The position numbers and the translations under genes were made by a program. 64,000 bases of DNA. It comes from Begonia masoniana (taxonomy: Eukaryota; Streptophyta; Magnoliopsida; Cucurbitales; Begoniaceae). The notes under the pieces were generated by a model that saw only the letters and a list, made by a program, of their open reading frames with translations, ran no database searches and was not told the origin of the DNA. The stretch is taken from positions 2,969,982 through 3,033,981 of the forward strand of contig CM039509.1 of NCBI GenBank assembly GCA_022432975.1, given 5' to 3'. Positions 1 to 12,960 of the stretch are shown here, piece after piece. Each line of letters starts with the position of its first letter. The first letter of the stretch is position 1.

Positions 1-300
1 ACAGCGGAGCAAGACCCAGAAACCCATGACCCAGAAACCCATACCCAACCCGGTGACAGTTACACCTACAGCTGATGTGGCGATTCTGTGAATGAGGGAC
101 GACAACGGATATAAGGAGCAGCATGAGGAACGAGGAAGGCGTGTTAAGTGACGTGATTTTACTATTTCTCTCTCTTATTCTTTTAAGCTTTTCTTCTCTC
201 TTTCAGTACTTTCTTTCTGTAATTCTCTTTTCTGCTGTAAACGTTCACCGGATATTAGTAAACTTCCATTTCCTTCGATCAATCTGTCACTGTTATAACA
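1..300 (+). repeat. 5' LTR of Ty3/gypsy element (left edge cut)
   Basis: Positions 1-300 repeat at 5047-5328 with few differences, apart from an 18-bp stretch (about 268-285) absent from the right copy. The LTR ends in CA at 300, directly before a primer binding site. The right copy starts near 4997, so about 50 bp of this LTR lie outside the window. The near identity of the two LTRs suggests a fairly recent insertion. Confidence 0.9.
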
Positions 301-302
301 AG

Positions 303-314
303 TGGTATCAGAGC
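303..314 (+). promoter_or_regulatory. Primer binding site (initiator Met tRNA)
   Basis: TGGTATCAGAGC, two bases after the LTR end, is the usual complement of the 3' end of plant initiator methionine tRNA. It would prime minus-strand DNA synthesis of the element. Confidence 0.9.
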
Positions 315-331
315 AGCTACGATTGGGAACA

Positions 332-3300
332 ATGGCGGAAACCCGAGCGAAGACAAATGAAGAAGCATTGAAGAAATTGACTGGTAGCCACCAGGATCTG
401 CAGAAGGTAGTCTCCGATTTTTCTTCTCGAATGGATGTATTGGAACAGAATTTCCAGGGAATGCAAACCGAGCTCAACAGTTTTAGGCAAGAGTCCACTA
501 CGAAACAGAATGCCATGATGTCGATACTAACCCGAGTGGCTCAGTTCCTTCCAGAGGTCGGGACGAAACAACCAGTGGAACCTGATTCCTGGCAAAATCC
601 ACAAGAAGTTTGGGGCGATTCGTCTGCACCCTCTTCAAGTACCCCGCCAAAATCTAGCGATTCGACGATACCCTCCTACCCAAACATTCTGCCTACTCCA
701 GTCCCACCCCATAGGCCTTGGAACCCATGGCTGCAACCTCCGACAAAGCTACCATTCCATCCTCCACCGCCCATTGAACAACCAAGGCACGAACATCAAC
801 TGCTGCGTTTCCCGAAGCTCGAACTCCCATTTTTTACGGACGACAATCCTCAGGAGTGGGTTAGAAAAGCAGATAGGTATTTTGATTTACACAGAACCGT
901 AGATAGCCAGAAACTGGAAATGGCCGAGCTCTTTTTACGTGAAAAAGCAGATGTGTGGTATCACGGGTGGGTAGCGACAAGACCAACAGCCACCTGGAAA
1001 CAATTTACTACTGCTTTGTGCAAGCGATTTACAGCTTGTCCCGGTGACGATATATTCGAAACACTCAGCAAAGTTACTCAAACAGGGACCGTGGCCGAAT
1101 ACCTGGAGAAATTCGAGGAATTAAAAGCTCAGGCCCAAACTCGCTTGCCGGAAATGCCCGAGTCCTTTTGGATCGGAGGATTCACCAGTGGGTTGAAAAC
1201 CGAAATACGGGCAATGGTTAAAATCGCCCGTTCGTCCACACTCGAACAAGCTATAGAAGTCGCTGTTCTCCAAGAAACTACCCTGGGAGTGCTGAATAAA
1301 GGGTGGAAAGCAACCCGCCATTTTCCCAGCTCTAAGTGGTCAGACTTCCCTAAGACTTCCCCTGTGAACACGCACCATCAAGAAACAGACAACACAAAAC
1401 CACCCGTGCGAGTGCAGAAGATTCCGCAGGCTGATCTGCAGCTTAAACGGAAGCTGGGACTCTGTTTCAAGTGCGATGACAAATATTTTGCAGGGCACAT
1501 CTGCAAGAATCGAGCGCTAAGCGTTCTAATCGTGGATCCCGAGGAGGAATTGATGAACAGCCCTTCAAGTGAAGATGAGCCTGATAACCCCAGCGAAACC
1601 ACTCCTGTCACAGTTTCCCTTCATGCTCTCACGGGTCAGACGACAAATGATACGGTATGGATCGCTGGACGACTTGGCCATCAACGGGTCTCTGTGCTCA
1701 TTGACAGTGGAAGTACTAACAGCTTCATCGAGGAAAGGCTAGTGGCTCATTTTCGCCTGACACCATTGGTGGGACATTCTGTTACGGTCACTGTCGCCAA
1801 CGGCGAAAAACTGATAAGTAAAGCTCTGCCGGACCCAGTGACCTGGGAGATGGCAGGCGTTCCGTTCACTTTTCCGCTGAGAACGTTAAGGTTCGGGGGT
1901 AGTGACATGATAATGGGCATTGACTGGATCGCAAAGCACAGCCCAATGACATTCGACTTTCCACGCAGACAACTATTGGTTCAGTATGAGGGAGGCCCAC
2001 TAGCCATTCCGTACGCCAACCCAAGAGAGATGGGCAAGCTGTCTAACCCAGAATCGTTGAACAACCATTGGAAGAAAAAGCCTAGTGGTTTTCTGGCGCA
2101 GCTCAGTCTAACAGCGACGGAACCCATCCAACCAGAACCAGATTGTATTAAGGCTATTCTCCAGGACTTTCAAGATGTTTTTACCCCTCTGCCGGGGTTG
2201 CCTCCGGAACGAAGTCACGACCACCGAATCCCGCTTCAACCAGACGCGAAACCTTTTCGCATTTTACCATACCGATGCCCTTTTTCCCAGAAAACGGAGA
2301 TTGAGACACTGGTGCGAGAAATGCTTGAAGAAGGCCTCATTGTTCCCAGTAATAGTCCGTTCGCGTCGCCGGTGCTTCTGGTAAGGAAGAAAGATGGGCA
2401 GTGTCGTTTCTGCGTGGATTACAGGCAGTTGAACGCCATCACCGTTAAAGATAAATTTCCCATGCCTTTGATCGATGAACTGTTGGATGAGCTTCATGGC
2501 TCGACGTTTTTCTCAAAAATCGACTTAAGGGCTGGGTACCATCAGATCAGAGTTCGAGAGGAAGACTGCCATAAAACGGCGTTCAAAACACATCACGGCC
2601 TATATGAATTCCGCGTAATGCCTTTTGGCCTCACAAACGCGCCGGCCACCTTCCAGGACCTTATGAACAGCATTTTTCAACCTCACCTGCGAAAATTTGT
2701 CTTGGTCTTTTTTGATGATATATTGATTTACAGCCCCACTCTCGAGACACACTGCCATCATCTGAGATTAGTTCTGCAACTGTTGCGACAACACAAACTG
2801 GTAGCAAAGAAATCCAAATGTCTTTTTGGCCAATCCGAGGTGGGGTATTTAGGCCACATTATCTCTAGGGAAGGAGTGAAGGCAGATCCCATTAAAATTA
2901 CGGCCATGGTGAATTGGCCGACTCCTTCCACTATTAAACAGTTAAGAGGATTCTTGGGTCTCACCGGCTACTACCGAAAGTTTATCCGCAATTATGGCAT
3001 ATTGGCGAAACCACTCACCTCCCTGTTAAAGACCAATGCCTTCGTCTAGGATTCGACTGCTAACGAATCTTTTCTGACTCTCAAAACCGCGATGAGCACC
3101 CCACCAGTGCTAACATTACCTGATTTTTCCCAGCCTTTCGTGATACAGATCGATGCTTGTCAAGATGGCATGGGAGCAGTGTTGATGCAACAACGGCGTG
3201 CTATAGCTTTTATGAGTAAACCTTTTAATCAGAGAAACAAGGGGCTGTCGATTTATGAGAAGGAGCTGTTAGCCCTAGTTTCCGCAGTGCAGCTCTGGCG

Positions 3301-5137
3301 ACACTATCTGGAAGGCAATAAATTCATTGTCCAAACCGATCACCAATCCCTGAAATACTTACTCGAACAACGCATTACTACTCCTCTGCAGCAGAAATGG
3401 TTAACTAAGCTACTGGGTTTGAATTACGAAATCGAGTACAGACAAGGGAAACTGAATGTCGTCGCCGACGCACTTTCACGAGTAACTCAACCACCGATTC
3501 CGTCAGGTGCCGAGTGCCAGGTTATTACTCTCCATACCCCTCAGTGGATGCAAGAAGTCATTTCCAGTTATGAGGGGGACGTTTGGGCCGCTGACTTAGT
3601 CACCAAACTTTCAGTTGATGCTTCACTGGAGCCGTCCTTCTCTTTTTCTGATGGCATAATTCGCTTCCAGGGCCGATTGGTGCTTGGTCAGGGAAACTCC
3701 ATTCGTACTAAAGTCCTTAAAACCTTGCATGTTTCTGCTGAGGGTGGGCATTCGGGTATTCAGGCAACGCTACACCGAGCTAAATCGATGTTTTGGTGGC
3801 CTGGACTTACTAAAGATGTTCATACCTACGTCGGCAGTTGCGATATATGTCAGCGTTGCAAACACGAACACGTACGTTACCCTGGTCTTCTTCAGCCGCT
3901 ACCGGTGCCACAACATCCGTGGACTCACATCACCATGGATTTTATAGAGGGGTTACCCTGCTCCCTTCAATCTAACTGTATCTTGGTGGTCGTGGATCGT
4001 TTCACCAAATACGCCCACTTTCTGGCTCTCCGCCATCCCTTCACGGCAGTTCAGGTAGCTAATGTTTTTCTGGACAACATTTTCAAATTGCATGGCATTC
4101 CACAGTCGTTGGTTTCGGACAGAGATCCGATCTTTCTTTCCTCTTTTTGGCGTTCTGTCTTCTCTTCTCTGGGAGCGGAATTGCAGACTTCCACCGCCTA
4201 CCACCCTGAATCCGATGGCCAAACTGAAAGGGTTAACCAGTGTCTGGAAATGTATTTACGTTGCATGACATTTCAAAAACCTTCGGCTTGGCGGCAATGG
4301 CTTCCTTTAGCCGAATGGTGGTACAACACTACCGTCCAGACCTCCATCAAAATGACCCCCTTTGAAGCTCTGTATGGTCTGCCTCCACCCCGGCTCGCTC
4401 TCGGCCCCTATTCTCCATCTTCTTCGGCCACGGCCGATGGTTTCCTCAGAGATAGGCATACCATGGATAAGTTACTGAAGGAGAATATCACACTGGCACA
4501 GGGTCGAATGAAGTTGTATGCCGATCGTCACAGGACTGAGCGGAGTTTTCAGCCCGATGATTGGGTTTAGCTCAAACTCCAGCCGTATCGCCAGCAGTCG
4601 GTCACTGCCAGGCCCACACACAAACTCGCTCCGAAATATTTTGGTCCGTTCAAAGTCTTATCCAAGGTTGGCCAGGTTGCATATAAACTAGCTCTACCAG
4701 AAGGTGCTAGGATCCACCCTGTTTTTCACGTCTCTTTGTTGAAGAAGACACTCGGGCAACTTGCTATCTCCTCTCCCACTCTTCCACCGGATTTCTTTTC
4801 AAACGACGCGTCGGAGGCTCCCCTTCACCTGCTGCAAACCCGGGTGGTCAAACGTGGCAATGTCCCTGTCACACAATGGCTGATTCAGTGGAAGGACCAA
4901 CCTGTGGCTGATGCAACATGGGTTGACTCGGAAATTATTACAGCCCGTTTCCCCGAATTTCGACCTTGGGGACAAGGTCTTTCGAAGGGGGAAGTCTGTC
5001 ATGACAATGGCCCCCAGGATGGTTTACGCAGCTGGGCCACTAGGAAACAGCGGAGCAAGACTCAGAAACCCATGACCCAGAAACCCATACCCAACCCGGT
5101 GACAGTTACACCTACAGCTGATGTGGCGATTCTGTGA
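332..5137 (+). pseudogene. Ty3/gypsy chromovirus gag-pol with two in-frame TAG stops
   Basis: One continuous frame of about 1600 codons, starting at the ATG at 332, just after the primer site. Order: gag; a CCHC-like knuckle (near 1461-1505); aspartic protease with IDSGSTNSF (near 1700); reverse transcriptase with FVLVFFDDILIYS (2696-2734); RNase H with YEKELLALV and TDHQSLKYLLEQ; integrase with the HHCC finger (3730-3860) and catalytic residues in TMDFIEG, VSDRDPIF and YHPESDGQTERVNQ; and a C-terminal chromodomain (QWLIQWKDQPVADATWVDSE, 4876-4935). The chromodomain marks a chromovirus. The frame is broken only by TAG at 3047-3049 (probably from TGG) and TAG at 4568-4570; there is no frameshift. 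The last part overlaps the 3' LTR. Probably incapable of independent transposition, but young. Confidence 0.93.
4984..4994 (+). promoter_or_regulatory. Polypurine tract
   Basis: GAAGGGGGAAG is a purine-only run 2 bp before the TG that starts the 3' LTR. This is the expected primer for plus-strand synthesis. Confidence 0.75.
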
Positions 5138-5328
5138 ATAAGGGACGACAACGGATATAAGGAGCAGCATGAGGAACGAGGAAGGCGTGTTAAGTGACGT
5201 GATTTTACTATTTCTCTCTCTTATTCTTTTAAGCTTTTCTTCTCTCTTTCAGTACTTTCTTTCTGTAATTCTCTTTTCTGCTGTAAACGTTCACCGGATA
5301 TTAGTAAACTTCTGTCACTGTTATAACA
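4997..5328 (+). repeat. 3' LTR of Ty3/gypsy element
   Basis: Starts TGTCATGAC after the polypurine tract and ends in ATAACA (TG...CA). Positions 5047-5328 match 1-300. The first 140 bp still code for the C-terminus of gag-pol. The target duplication cannot be checked because the left flank is missing; the right flank starts CACAC. Confidence 0.85.
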
Positions 5329-5341
5329 CACACTAGTTGTA

Positions 5342-6330
5342 ATGACATCAAAGGTTCCCAAAGTTACCTCGAAATGGAAACATGCTCCAATGCCGAGTAA
5401 ATCGTCTCGGATTCGACCTCCTCAACCAAGGTATTTTTCTCCTGAATTTAGGTCGGATGTAAATAGAGTGCAATTTGAGTCTGATATCAAGCACCACTCC
5501 ATTATTTGCTCTAAGAAAATAGAATTTGGACGCTTTATTTCATTGGGAGTTAGTGAATTATTTGAGAAAGTTGAAATAGTTGGTTTGTGCGAAATTGGAA
5601 AAGATACTCATGAGAGACTTATTAATCTATTTTACGCAAACATGACTTGTACGACACAACCACTGACGGTGAAGACATACGTTCTCGGACGAGAAATTAA
5701 GTTTACTATTAATGAGGTAATTAGTTTTCCAATGGATGAACCGAGCGAATAGTACTTTCATACTTCTCGAGATCCAGACTTTATCAAGCAGGGGGAGGGG
5801 CTTGACTTTATGAAGAAAGTCCATAGGAATCCTGATATTACGGATTTTTACAAACCTAAAGCGAAGAATCTGAATGCCAGAGCAGCAGTCATTCGTCACT
5901 TAATCTCCCACACTATTTTACCACGTGATGGACACCGAGATCATGTGAGCTACATGGATCTCTATCTCATGGAAAAAGTCTACCGTAACAAGCGATTCAA
6001 CCCTGGATATGTGATTCTAAGTCACATGGCTGATATAGTCATAAATGTTGCCAAAAATCTACCATACAACATTTTGATTCATAAAGTCTTCTGGTATTTT
6101 GAGGTTGCAATACTCTCGGGCGAGCTTGTGAGAAAGGAAAAAGGTGTGGACGTGTACGATCACTGTACCCTGGCTCGGATCGATATAGTGAAAGTGAAAA
6201 AGAAATGGGTTTCAAGACTGCACATGATCCATCTACTTCTGCAGCTCCTCCTTTAGCCTCTACCATGCAGGATACTCTTATGGAGGATGTGCCTCCTCTA
6301 GCTCCCTCATGTCGTATATCCATACAGGAG
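5342..6330 (+). pseudogene. Plant transposon-associated ORF (Transposase_32-like), broken
   Basis: Begins with an ATG 13 bp after the gypsy 3' LTR, so the gypsy element probably inserted at its 5' end. The first part (5342-5749) includes RLINLFYANMTCTTQP followed by VLGREIKFTINEVISFP, the pattern of the uncharacterised plant-transposon domain often found next to LTR elements. After an in-frame TAG at 5750-5752 the same frame continues to about 6256 (FWYFEVAILSGELVRKEKG). Further coding-like fragments with stops run to about 6500. The same domain family recurs at the right end of the window (63094-64000). Biochemical role unknown. Confidence 0.65.
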
Positions 6331-7039
6331 GATGACTGACATTCTCTTCATGTTAGTATATCTAGTCTTGCTTCAGCTGTTGAAAGATTATCTGTAAGAC
6401 TTGAGAATATATTTTCAACTCAAACCGTGATCCTTGCTAAAGTGGCTACAATTGAAGAGTGATTGAATACCTCAGTTGCGCCTCCATCCTTTAATATCAT
6501 CAGCTGCTCAGTTTTTTTCATTTTTAGTTTCAACTTATGTTATAATAATGTAATTCTATGAATATGTATTTTCTTTTACTTATTATATGAATTTGAACTA
6601 TCTTTTATTATTTGCTAGTGATTGTCATATGAATTTAGTTATCTAGATATCGGCACTTGGTTGTTGTTATTTCTATTTGGTTATATGAATAATTGGACTT
6701 TATTGTTATTTCTACATGGTTGTATGAATAATTGAACTCAATCGTTGAAGAGTATAGAAAAAACAAGAGAAACTCTGCCCAATTTTTTAAGAAATTGAAA
6801 CAAATTTTACATTGACAAACATGTTCAAAATAAATTCGACATACAGAACTTATGGATTACAAAAGTCATGCATTACAAAACTTATGCATCACATCAAAAC
6901 AAATAGATCTTTCGTGAAGCTGGCATAACAAACTTCTGTATTACATCAACACGACGACATACATCGAGACAAAAAACACCTGCAAAGCAAGGATGAACAT
7001 AAGGTTAAAAGATCTAATAATATTTAAATCAGTTATAAA
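6331..7039. other. AT-rich stretch without recognisable gene
   Basis: AT-rich sequence with repeated TTGTTATTTCTA(T/C)(A/T)TGGTT words near 6660-6720 and ACTTATG(C/G)AT words near 6850-6890. I see no coding or RNA signature. It separates the Transposase_32-like relic from the MULE relic. Confidence 0.5.
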
Positions 7040-8859
7040 TTCATAAACATAAACATTGACTTACTTTTATTCCAACTGGAGAAGTCGAACCCTTAAACGT
7101 GTCATGTGAGCTATCTCTCTTCCTATTCCTCTTCCTCAGCCATTAGAAGAAGCAGCTGCAGATCCAATTCCCTGACAAGTTCGAGTGTTGTGACCCACTT
7201 GCCGACATATACTACATGCCATGACAATAATTTTCTTACTTATTAATGAGTTTTGAGGCTCATCAACATCCCTCACTCTTTTTTTTCAACTGACCTGAGG
7301 TTTTATTGATAGTGACATAATTTCATCCACCTTTGTATCTATTTGAGGAAACATGCTTTGCTCGGCAACAGGTTGCATAAAATGCGAGTATATTTTCATG
7401 TACATTGCTCGATGAAACTAGAGATGAACATAATTTTCAACTGATCTCCTCAAAAAAAGTATATAAGAAATTGCATGCACATATGATAAGTTAGTCAGTT
7501 CCCACTAGTAACAATTACAAACACGATTATCCACATCGACAATGTATTGTTCATTGCCGTTGTTGACCTCAAACCGAGCACCTCCTACTATCATTGGACT
7601 CCAATTTTGAGCTACAACCTGTAGTTTACTAATCTTCTTCTTGATGTAAGCACATAATAACTTTGTCGAGTCAGCCATCTTTTTGTATCTATTGACAATT
7701 CTGGACATCATGTTCTGCCCAATCATCTCGAACATAGTCATAATTAGTTTGTCCCTAACTGGTAGGATGTGTGCGTTGAATGACTCACTCAATTTATCGA
7801 GGCTTATGTCGCACTTTGCAATCGAGCTAAAAACATGTGTTGCCCAACTTCTCGAATCGATGGCTCTTAGATGTGTGTATATTGCCTCATCAACCAAACA
7901 TAATTTTTTCATTTCATTCTCAAAGTGCTATGTTGTGGTAGATCTAGATGCATTCCACATCGCGTCTTTGTAGAACTTACCTCGATTTTTTTTTTTTTGA
8001 AATTGACATATGAATGTCGGAGGCAGAATCGATGCTCGGTGCTTATCCATAGTGGCCATCAACGCCTAAAAAAAAGTCAACGCACAATAAGTTAACTGTT
8101 CAAATAAAATGCATAACATTCAAATCAAAGACAAAATACATTTTGTTGATTTGACACGAATGTCCACCCACGTCTCACCTCACTCTGTATATCTATCAGC
8201 AATAATTGTAGAAACCACGACTATGAGTCTGTACATTTTGCTTCCACTACCACTATAGCAACTTGATAAATTTCATCATTGCCATCAATGCTAACTGTTG
8301 TAAGCAATTAGCCAGGACATGAGTCATCCAAACAAATGACGGGTCTACCACACTCAAGGAGACCCCTCTTGCATGCATCAATGTACATGTACATTCTCTC
8401 AAAAATAGATTTGGACATAGAATCATTCCAATGTACGCTAATACTAACTGTGTTGCCAGGTTGGATCTAATAATCTCATCCTCATACGACCGTAATAATT
8501 TATGTTGTTCGTCACAATTCTTTTCATTCCGCGTTCGAGCTTCCTTCCTAGCTCTTTTAGCAAGACTTTGTGTAATATTGATACTGAAGTTCTTCCTGAC
8601 TGCCTCAACAATAGAAAAAATATCTTAGGTAGGCTGACTCTTGAACTTGTCTAAATACTGGTTTGCAACCCATTTGCAGTGACATGTCGACATTCCATCT
8701 TTCGCAAACAATTATGAAGGTCATTATAAGTCTTTATTTAGAAGCTAAGTTCATCTTGCATCTTTGACGTGTGGAGCCACTATTGACATCCCTCCCACTC
8801 TACAAAATCTGAGATCAAATCCACTTCTAACGCACAAAGCTTTTGCTCAACAATCTTAT
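7040..8859 (-). pseudogene. MULE transposase relic (C-terminal and middle parts)
   Basis: Read on the minus strand this region matches the MULE transposase at 36.1-37.8 kb in order. It has WEGCQ/WLHTSKMQDELSF (DNA-binding domain, near 8750); LLECGRPVICLDD and TVSIDGNDEIYQVAIVVVEA (catalytic core, near 8250-8370); CDISLDKLSESFNAHIL (7770-7830); FEVNNGNEQYIVDVDNRVCNCY (start of the SWIM finger, 7505-7575); and a zinc knuckle CSICRQVGHNTRTC near 7175-7215. It holds many stops and frameshifts, so it is an old dead copy. The upstream part continues beyond the solo LTR at 12804-12955. Confidence 0.85.
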
Positions 8860-11800
8860 TGTAACTACCCTTAAACTATTCCTGATTTTACTGTACAAAT
8901 TTAAATTTTTGTAAACCTAAATGTGTAGCAACCCTTAAACTTAACCCTTAATTTCCCGTGAAAATTTTCTTCTTAAACATTCTCAAGTGAACCCCCTTCG
9001 TTAAATCATTAAATTAAATATACATGTTGAAACATATTTAAAAGAAAATCGTTTAAATAAAACCTTGAAAAACGAAAGAGGAGTCGGCCAATTGAACCGA
9101 GGGCAAAGAGGACCCAAGCCCAAAATTTTTCCTGTTCACATCTACCGCTCAACTTTTGCCAAGTAACATCCACCGCTGATCACATCCACCGCTCAACAGT
9201 AACCTAACACATCTACCGATCAGCTTCTGCCAAGTAATATCCACCGCTGATCACATCCACCGCTCAACACTTCTATCGCTCACATCCACAGCTCAACAGT
9301 AACCTAACACATCTACCGATTGACTTTGACCAAGCAACATCCACCGCTGATCACATCCACCGCTCAACACTTCTATCGCTCACATCCACTCCTCAACAGT
9401 AACCTAACACATCTACCGATTGACTTTGACCAAGCAACATCCACCGCTGATCACATCCACCGCTCAACACTTTTATCGCTCACATCCACTGCTCAACAGT
9501 AACCTAACACATCTACCGATTGACTTTGACCAAGCAACATCCACCGCTCAACACTTCTATCGCTCACATCCACCGCTCAACAGTAACCTAACACATCTAC
9601 CGATTGACTTTGACCAAGCAACATCCACCGCTGATCACATCCACAGCTCAACACTTCTATCGCTCACATCCACCGCTCAACAGTAACCTAACACATCTAC
9701 CGATTGACTTTGACCAAGCAACATCCACCGCTGATCACATCCACCGCTCAACACTTCTATCGCTCACATCCACCGCTCAACAGTAACCTAACACATCTAC
9801 CGATTGACTTTGACCAAGCAACATCCACCGCTGATCACATCCACCGCTCAACACTTCTATCGCTCACATCCACCGCTCAACAATAACCTAACACATCTAC
9901 CGATTGACTTTGACCAAGCAACATCCACCGCTCAACAGTAACCTAACACATCTACCGATTGACTTTGACCAAGCAACATCCACCGCTGATCACATCCACC
10001 GCTCAACAGTAACCTAACACATCTACCGATTGACTTTGACCAAGCAACATCCACCGCTCAACACTTCTATCGCTCACATCCACCGCTGATCACATCCACC
10101 GCTCAACAGTAACCTAACACATCTACCGATTGACTTTGACCAAGCAACATCCACCGCTGATCACATCCACCGCTCAACACTTCTATCGCTCACATCCACC
10201 GCTCAACACTTCTATCGCTCACATCCACCGCTCAACAGTAACCTAACACATCTACCGATTGACTTTGACCAAGCAACATCCACCGCTGATCACATCCACC
10301 GCTCAACACTTCTATCGCTCACATCCACCGCTCAACAGTAACCTAACACATCTACCGATTGACTTTGACCAAGCAACATCCACCGCTCAACACTTCTATC
10401 GCTCACATCCACCGCTCAACAGTAACCTAACACATCTACCGATTGACTTTGACCAAGCAACATCCACCGCTGATCACATCCACCGCTCAACACTTCTATC
10501 GCTCACATCCACCGCTCAACACTTCTATCGCTCACATCCACCGCTCAACAGTAACCTAACACATCTACCGATTGACTTTGACCAAGCAACATCCACCGCT
10601 GATCACATCCACCGCTCAACAGTAACCTAACACATCTACCGATTGACTTTGACCAAGCAACATCCACCGCTGATCACATCCACCGCTCAACAGTAACCTA
10701 ACACATCTACCGATTGACTTTGACCAAGCAACATCCACCGCTGATCACATCCACCGCTCAACAGTAACCTAACACATCTACCGATTGACTTTGACCAAGC
10801 AACATCCACCGCTCAACACTTCTATCGCTCACATCCACCGCTCAACAGTAACCTAACACATCTACCGATTGACTTTGACCAAGCAACATCCACCGCTGAA
10901 CAGTAACCTAACACATCTACCGATTGACTTTGACCAAGCAACATCCACCGCAACACTTAACCAAACCATACAATTTTCCCCCTGTACTTACACACTATTC
11001 ACTCAGAACTTCCAAAAACATTCAAAACATAACATTCTCCATTTCCAGAGACATCAAAATGAACATTATATACATATATGTTCACGAACTATCCATAAAA
11101 CACATCCAAACATCAATATAACTATCCAGAAACCAAGCATCCTAAATGTTTCTAACTATAAAATATTATCTAATCCAACATCAGTCCTAAAATAACCAGA
11201 ACACCCTCAAAACTCTTAATTACATCCCCACGGGTCAAAATGCGCACCGACTGCTCAGCACACTTCCACGGGTCATCTTTCTTCAACTACTCATTCTTCG
11301 AGTGGAGGGATCTCGTCCTCACCTGTCTCAAAATCATCTACACCATACAGACAACTATGAGCTAAAGGCTCAGCAAGTTTCGTAAATGCAGATGCATGTT
11401 GTGCATATGAAGTTCGGAAATCATGCAACATTTTCTTATCATTTCGTCGCAGACAGAATATCACCGAGGTCTCAGCCTATTAGATGGAGAGGACACGCCT
11501 CGCGATTGGACAACCCTCTCCACCTACCCGGGGGGGGGGGGGGGGGGGGTACACGCTTACATCCGTATACAGCCGTGCCTGAGCCCCACCTCGCATGACC
11601 AGATAACAGATTACGTAGGTTTATTTCGTTTTGGGCGATATGGTATTGTGACAGACCCCTTTTGGCCTACACAATAGATCAATAGCTCACTTTCGGGCCA
11701 CATCTCTTTTCATGAAAACATAGTGCGAAAATTCATTTTCTATGCATAATTGAAAACCATGATGCATGAACAATTACGTGTTTAAAGTAAACATACATCA

Positions 11801-12803
11801 TACATACCATCGAGACAATAAAAACATATCCTATAAAAGAACTAATCCTAACTACCAACCCAAACATTGACAATAAAACATATCCTATAAAAGAATTAAT
11901 CCTAACTACCCAACCCAAACATTTAAACAAGTAGTTCACCAATGATCCTCGACGCGACTTCGACGTATAGTGTAGGCCAATCGGCCATAGTAAGTCATGA
12001 GAACTTATCTCGCGTCTGTTGTAAATTCAAGTTCCGTCCACGAGCGTTGTTTACCTAAGGCAATTTCACAACAATTGTCGTTAAAGCGAGTTTAAACCGT
12101 TAAACGTCCAAACTAACGAAACCTTAGCTAAGGAAATCTCCTAAAACTCTAATTTAACTCTCTCGGGCATTTCATCGAGCAACTTATGCTCACCAATAAA
12201 CAAAACTCCATTAATGGAGATTTCTAAGTTTTCCAACAACCCAAAATCCACATTAATGATCATTAATTCGTCCAACTACTTCCAATGCCCATAAATACGT
12301 TCACCAAGGTCATAAATAAGGCAACTCTAGCCATTTCTAGCATAACCCAACTATTTCGCGAAAACCCTAAACGAAACCCTAACCGTTAAACGACCCGAAA
12401 ATTATGAATAAACTTTCCAAAACCGTAGAACCTTACCTAGAATGTCGTTTGAGGAAGAAATCGCGAAGAACGGAAGTCGATCGGAGGAGAAATCGTTGTC
12501 AAAGAAGGAAACCGCGTGAGAGGCGATGAAAAATCGCCTGGAGAGAAAATGCAGAGAGGAGTTTCGCGTGGAGTGTTGGAGAAGAAGAGAAAAGTATGCT
12601 TTTAATTAAATTTTGACTTTGCATATTACCATTTCGTCCTTCGACTCGCTATTTAGCTAACGATCCGTTTTCTCCAAATTTCTTTATTATTAAATAAGAT
12701 TCTAATAACGCTCTCTGCTCGCAACACAGACTTAATTTGACATATTTACGAAAATGCCATTATATTTTAGAATATTAAAATCCCGATAAAACCAGGTGTT
12801 ACA
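8860..12803 (-). mobile_element. Solo LTR (family E, copy E4) with 5-bp target duplication
   Basis: On the minus strand it starts TGTAACACC (12803) and ends GGGTAGTTACA (8860), i.e. TG...CA. The flanks are CTTAT at 8855-8859 and CTTAT at 12804-12808, a perfect 5-bp duplication. No internal primer site, polypurine tract or coding region was seen, so I read it as a solo LTR. Sequence and order match the elements at 46252, 49937 and 51429. It contains the minisatellite (9136-10968), a conserved acidic peptide ending at 11291, a G run (11530-11549) and a 5'UTR-like zone near 12420-12600. It sits inside the MULE relic. Confidence 0.85.
9136..10968. repeat. Modular minisatellite of three interchangeable units
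   Basis: About 1.8 kb built from three modules that all begin ACATCCACCGCT: D of 16 bp (e.g. 9336-9351), T of 29 bp (9352-9380) and P of 55 bp (9281-9335). The basic period D+T+P is 100 bp, but modules are lost or doubled: P-P at 9865-9974, T-T at 10162-10219 and 10475-10532, D-P without T at 10588-10800. The units are nearly identical. Frames are open across the array only because the repeat lacks stops; I do not regard them as genes. Confidence 0.92.
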
Positions 12804-12960
12804 CTTATACTCACCCGTTTCTCCAACTTCTACCATTATGTAATTAGGGCACAAAATGACAAACAGACAGAGAGAAACGCAAGGATCGTCGATTGAACAA
12901 ACTTCAAAGGCAAAAATTTGAAGAAATCGCGTGGGAAGTCGTCGAAGAAACACCTAGGTG
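12804..12960 (-). pseudogene. MULE relic, 5' part
   Basis: Beyond the solo LTR the minus strand carries a short coding-like start (ATGGTAGAAGTTGG near 12838) preceded by a pyrimidine-rich leader. It lines up as the lost 5' end of the MULE relic that resumes at 8859. The CTTAT duplication marks the break. The assignment rests mainly on continuity across the insertion; the peptide itself is too short to identify. Confidence 0.45.

Noticed and set aside
9320..10630. Series of open frames with the repeating peptide ITSTAQHFYRSHPPLNSN
   Set aside because: They are translations of the minisatellite, which simply lacks stops; they have no relation to any protein family.
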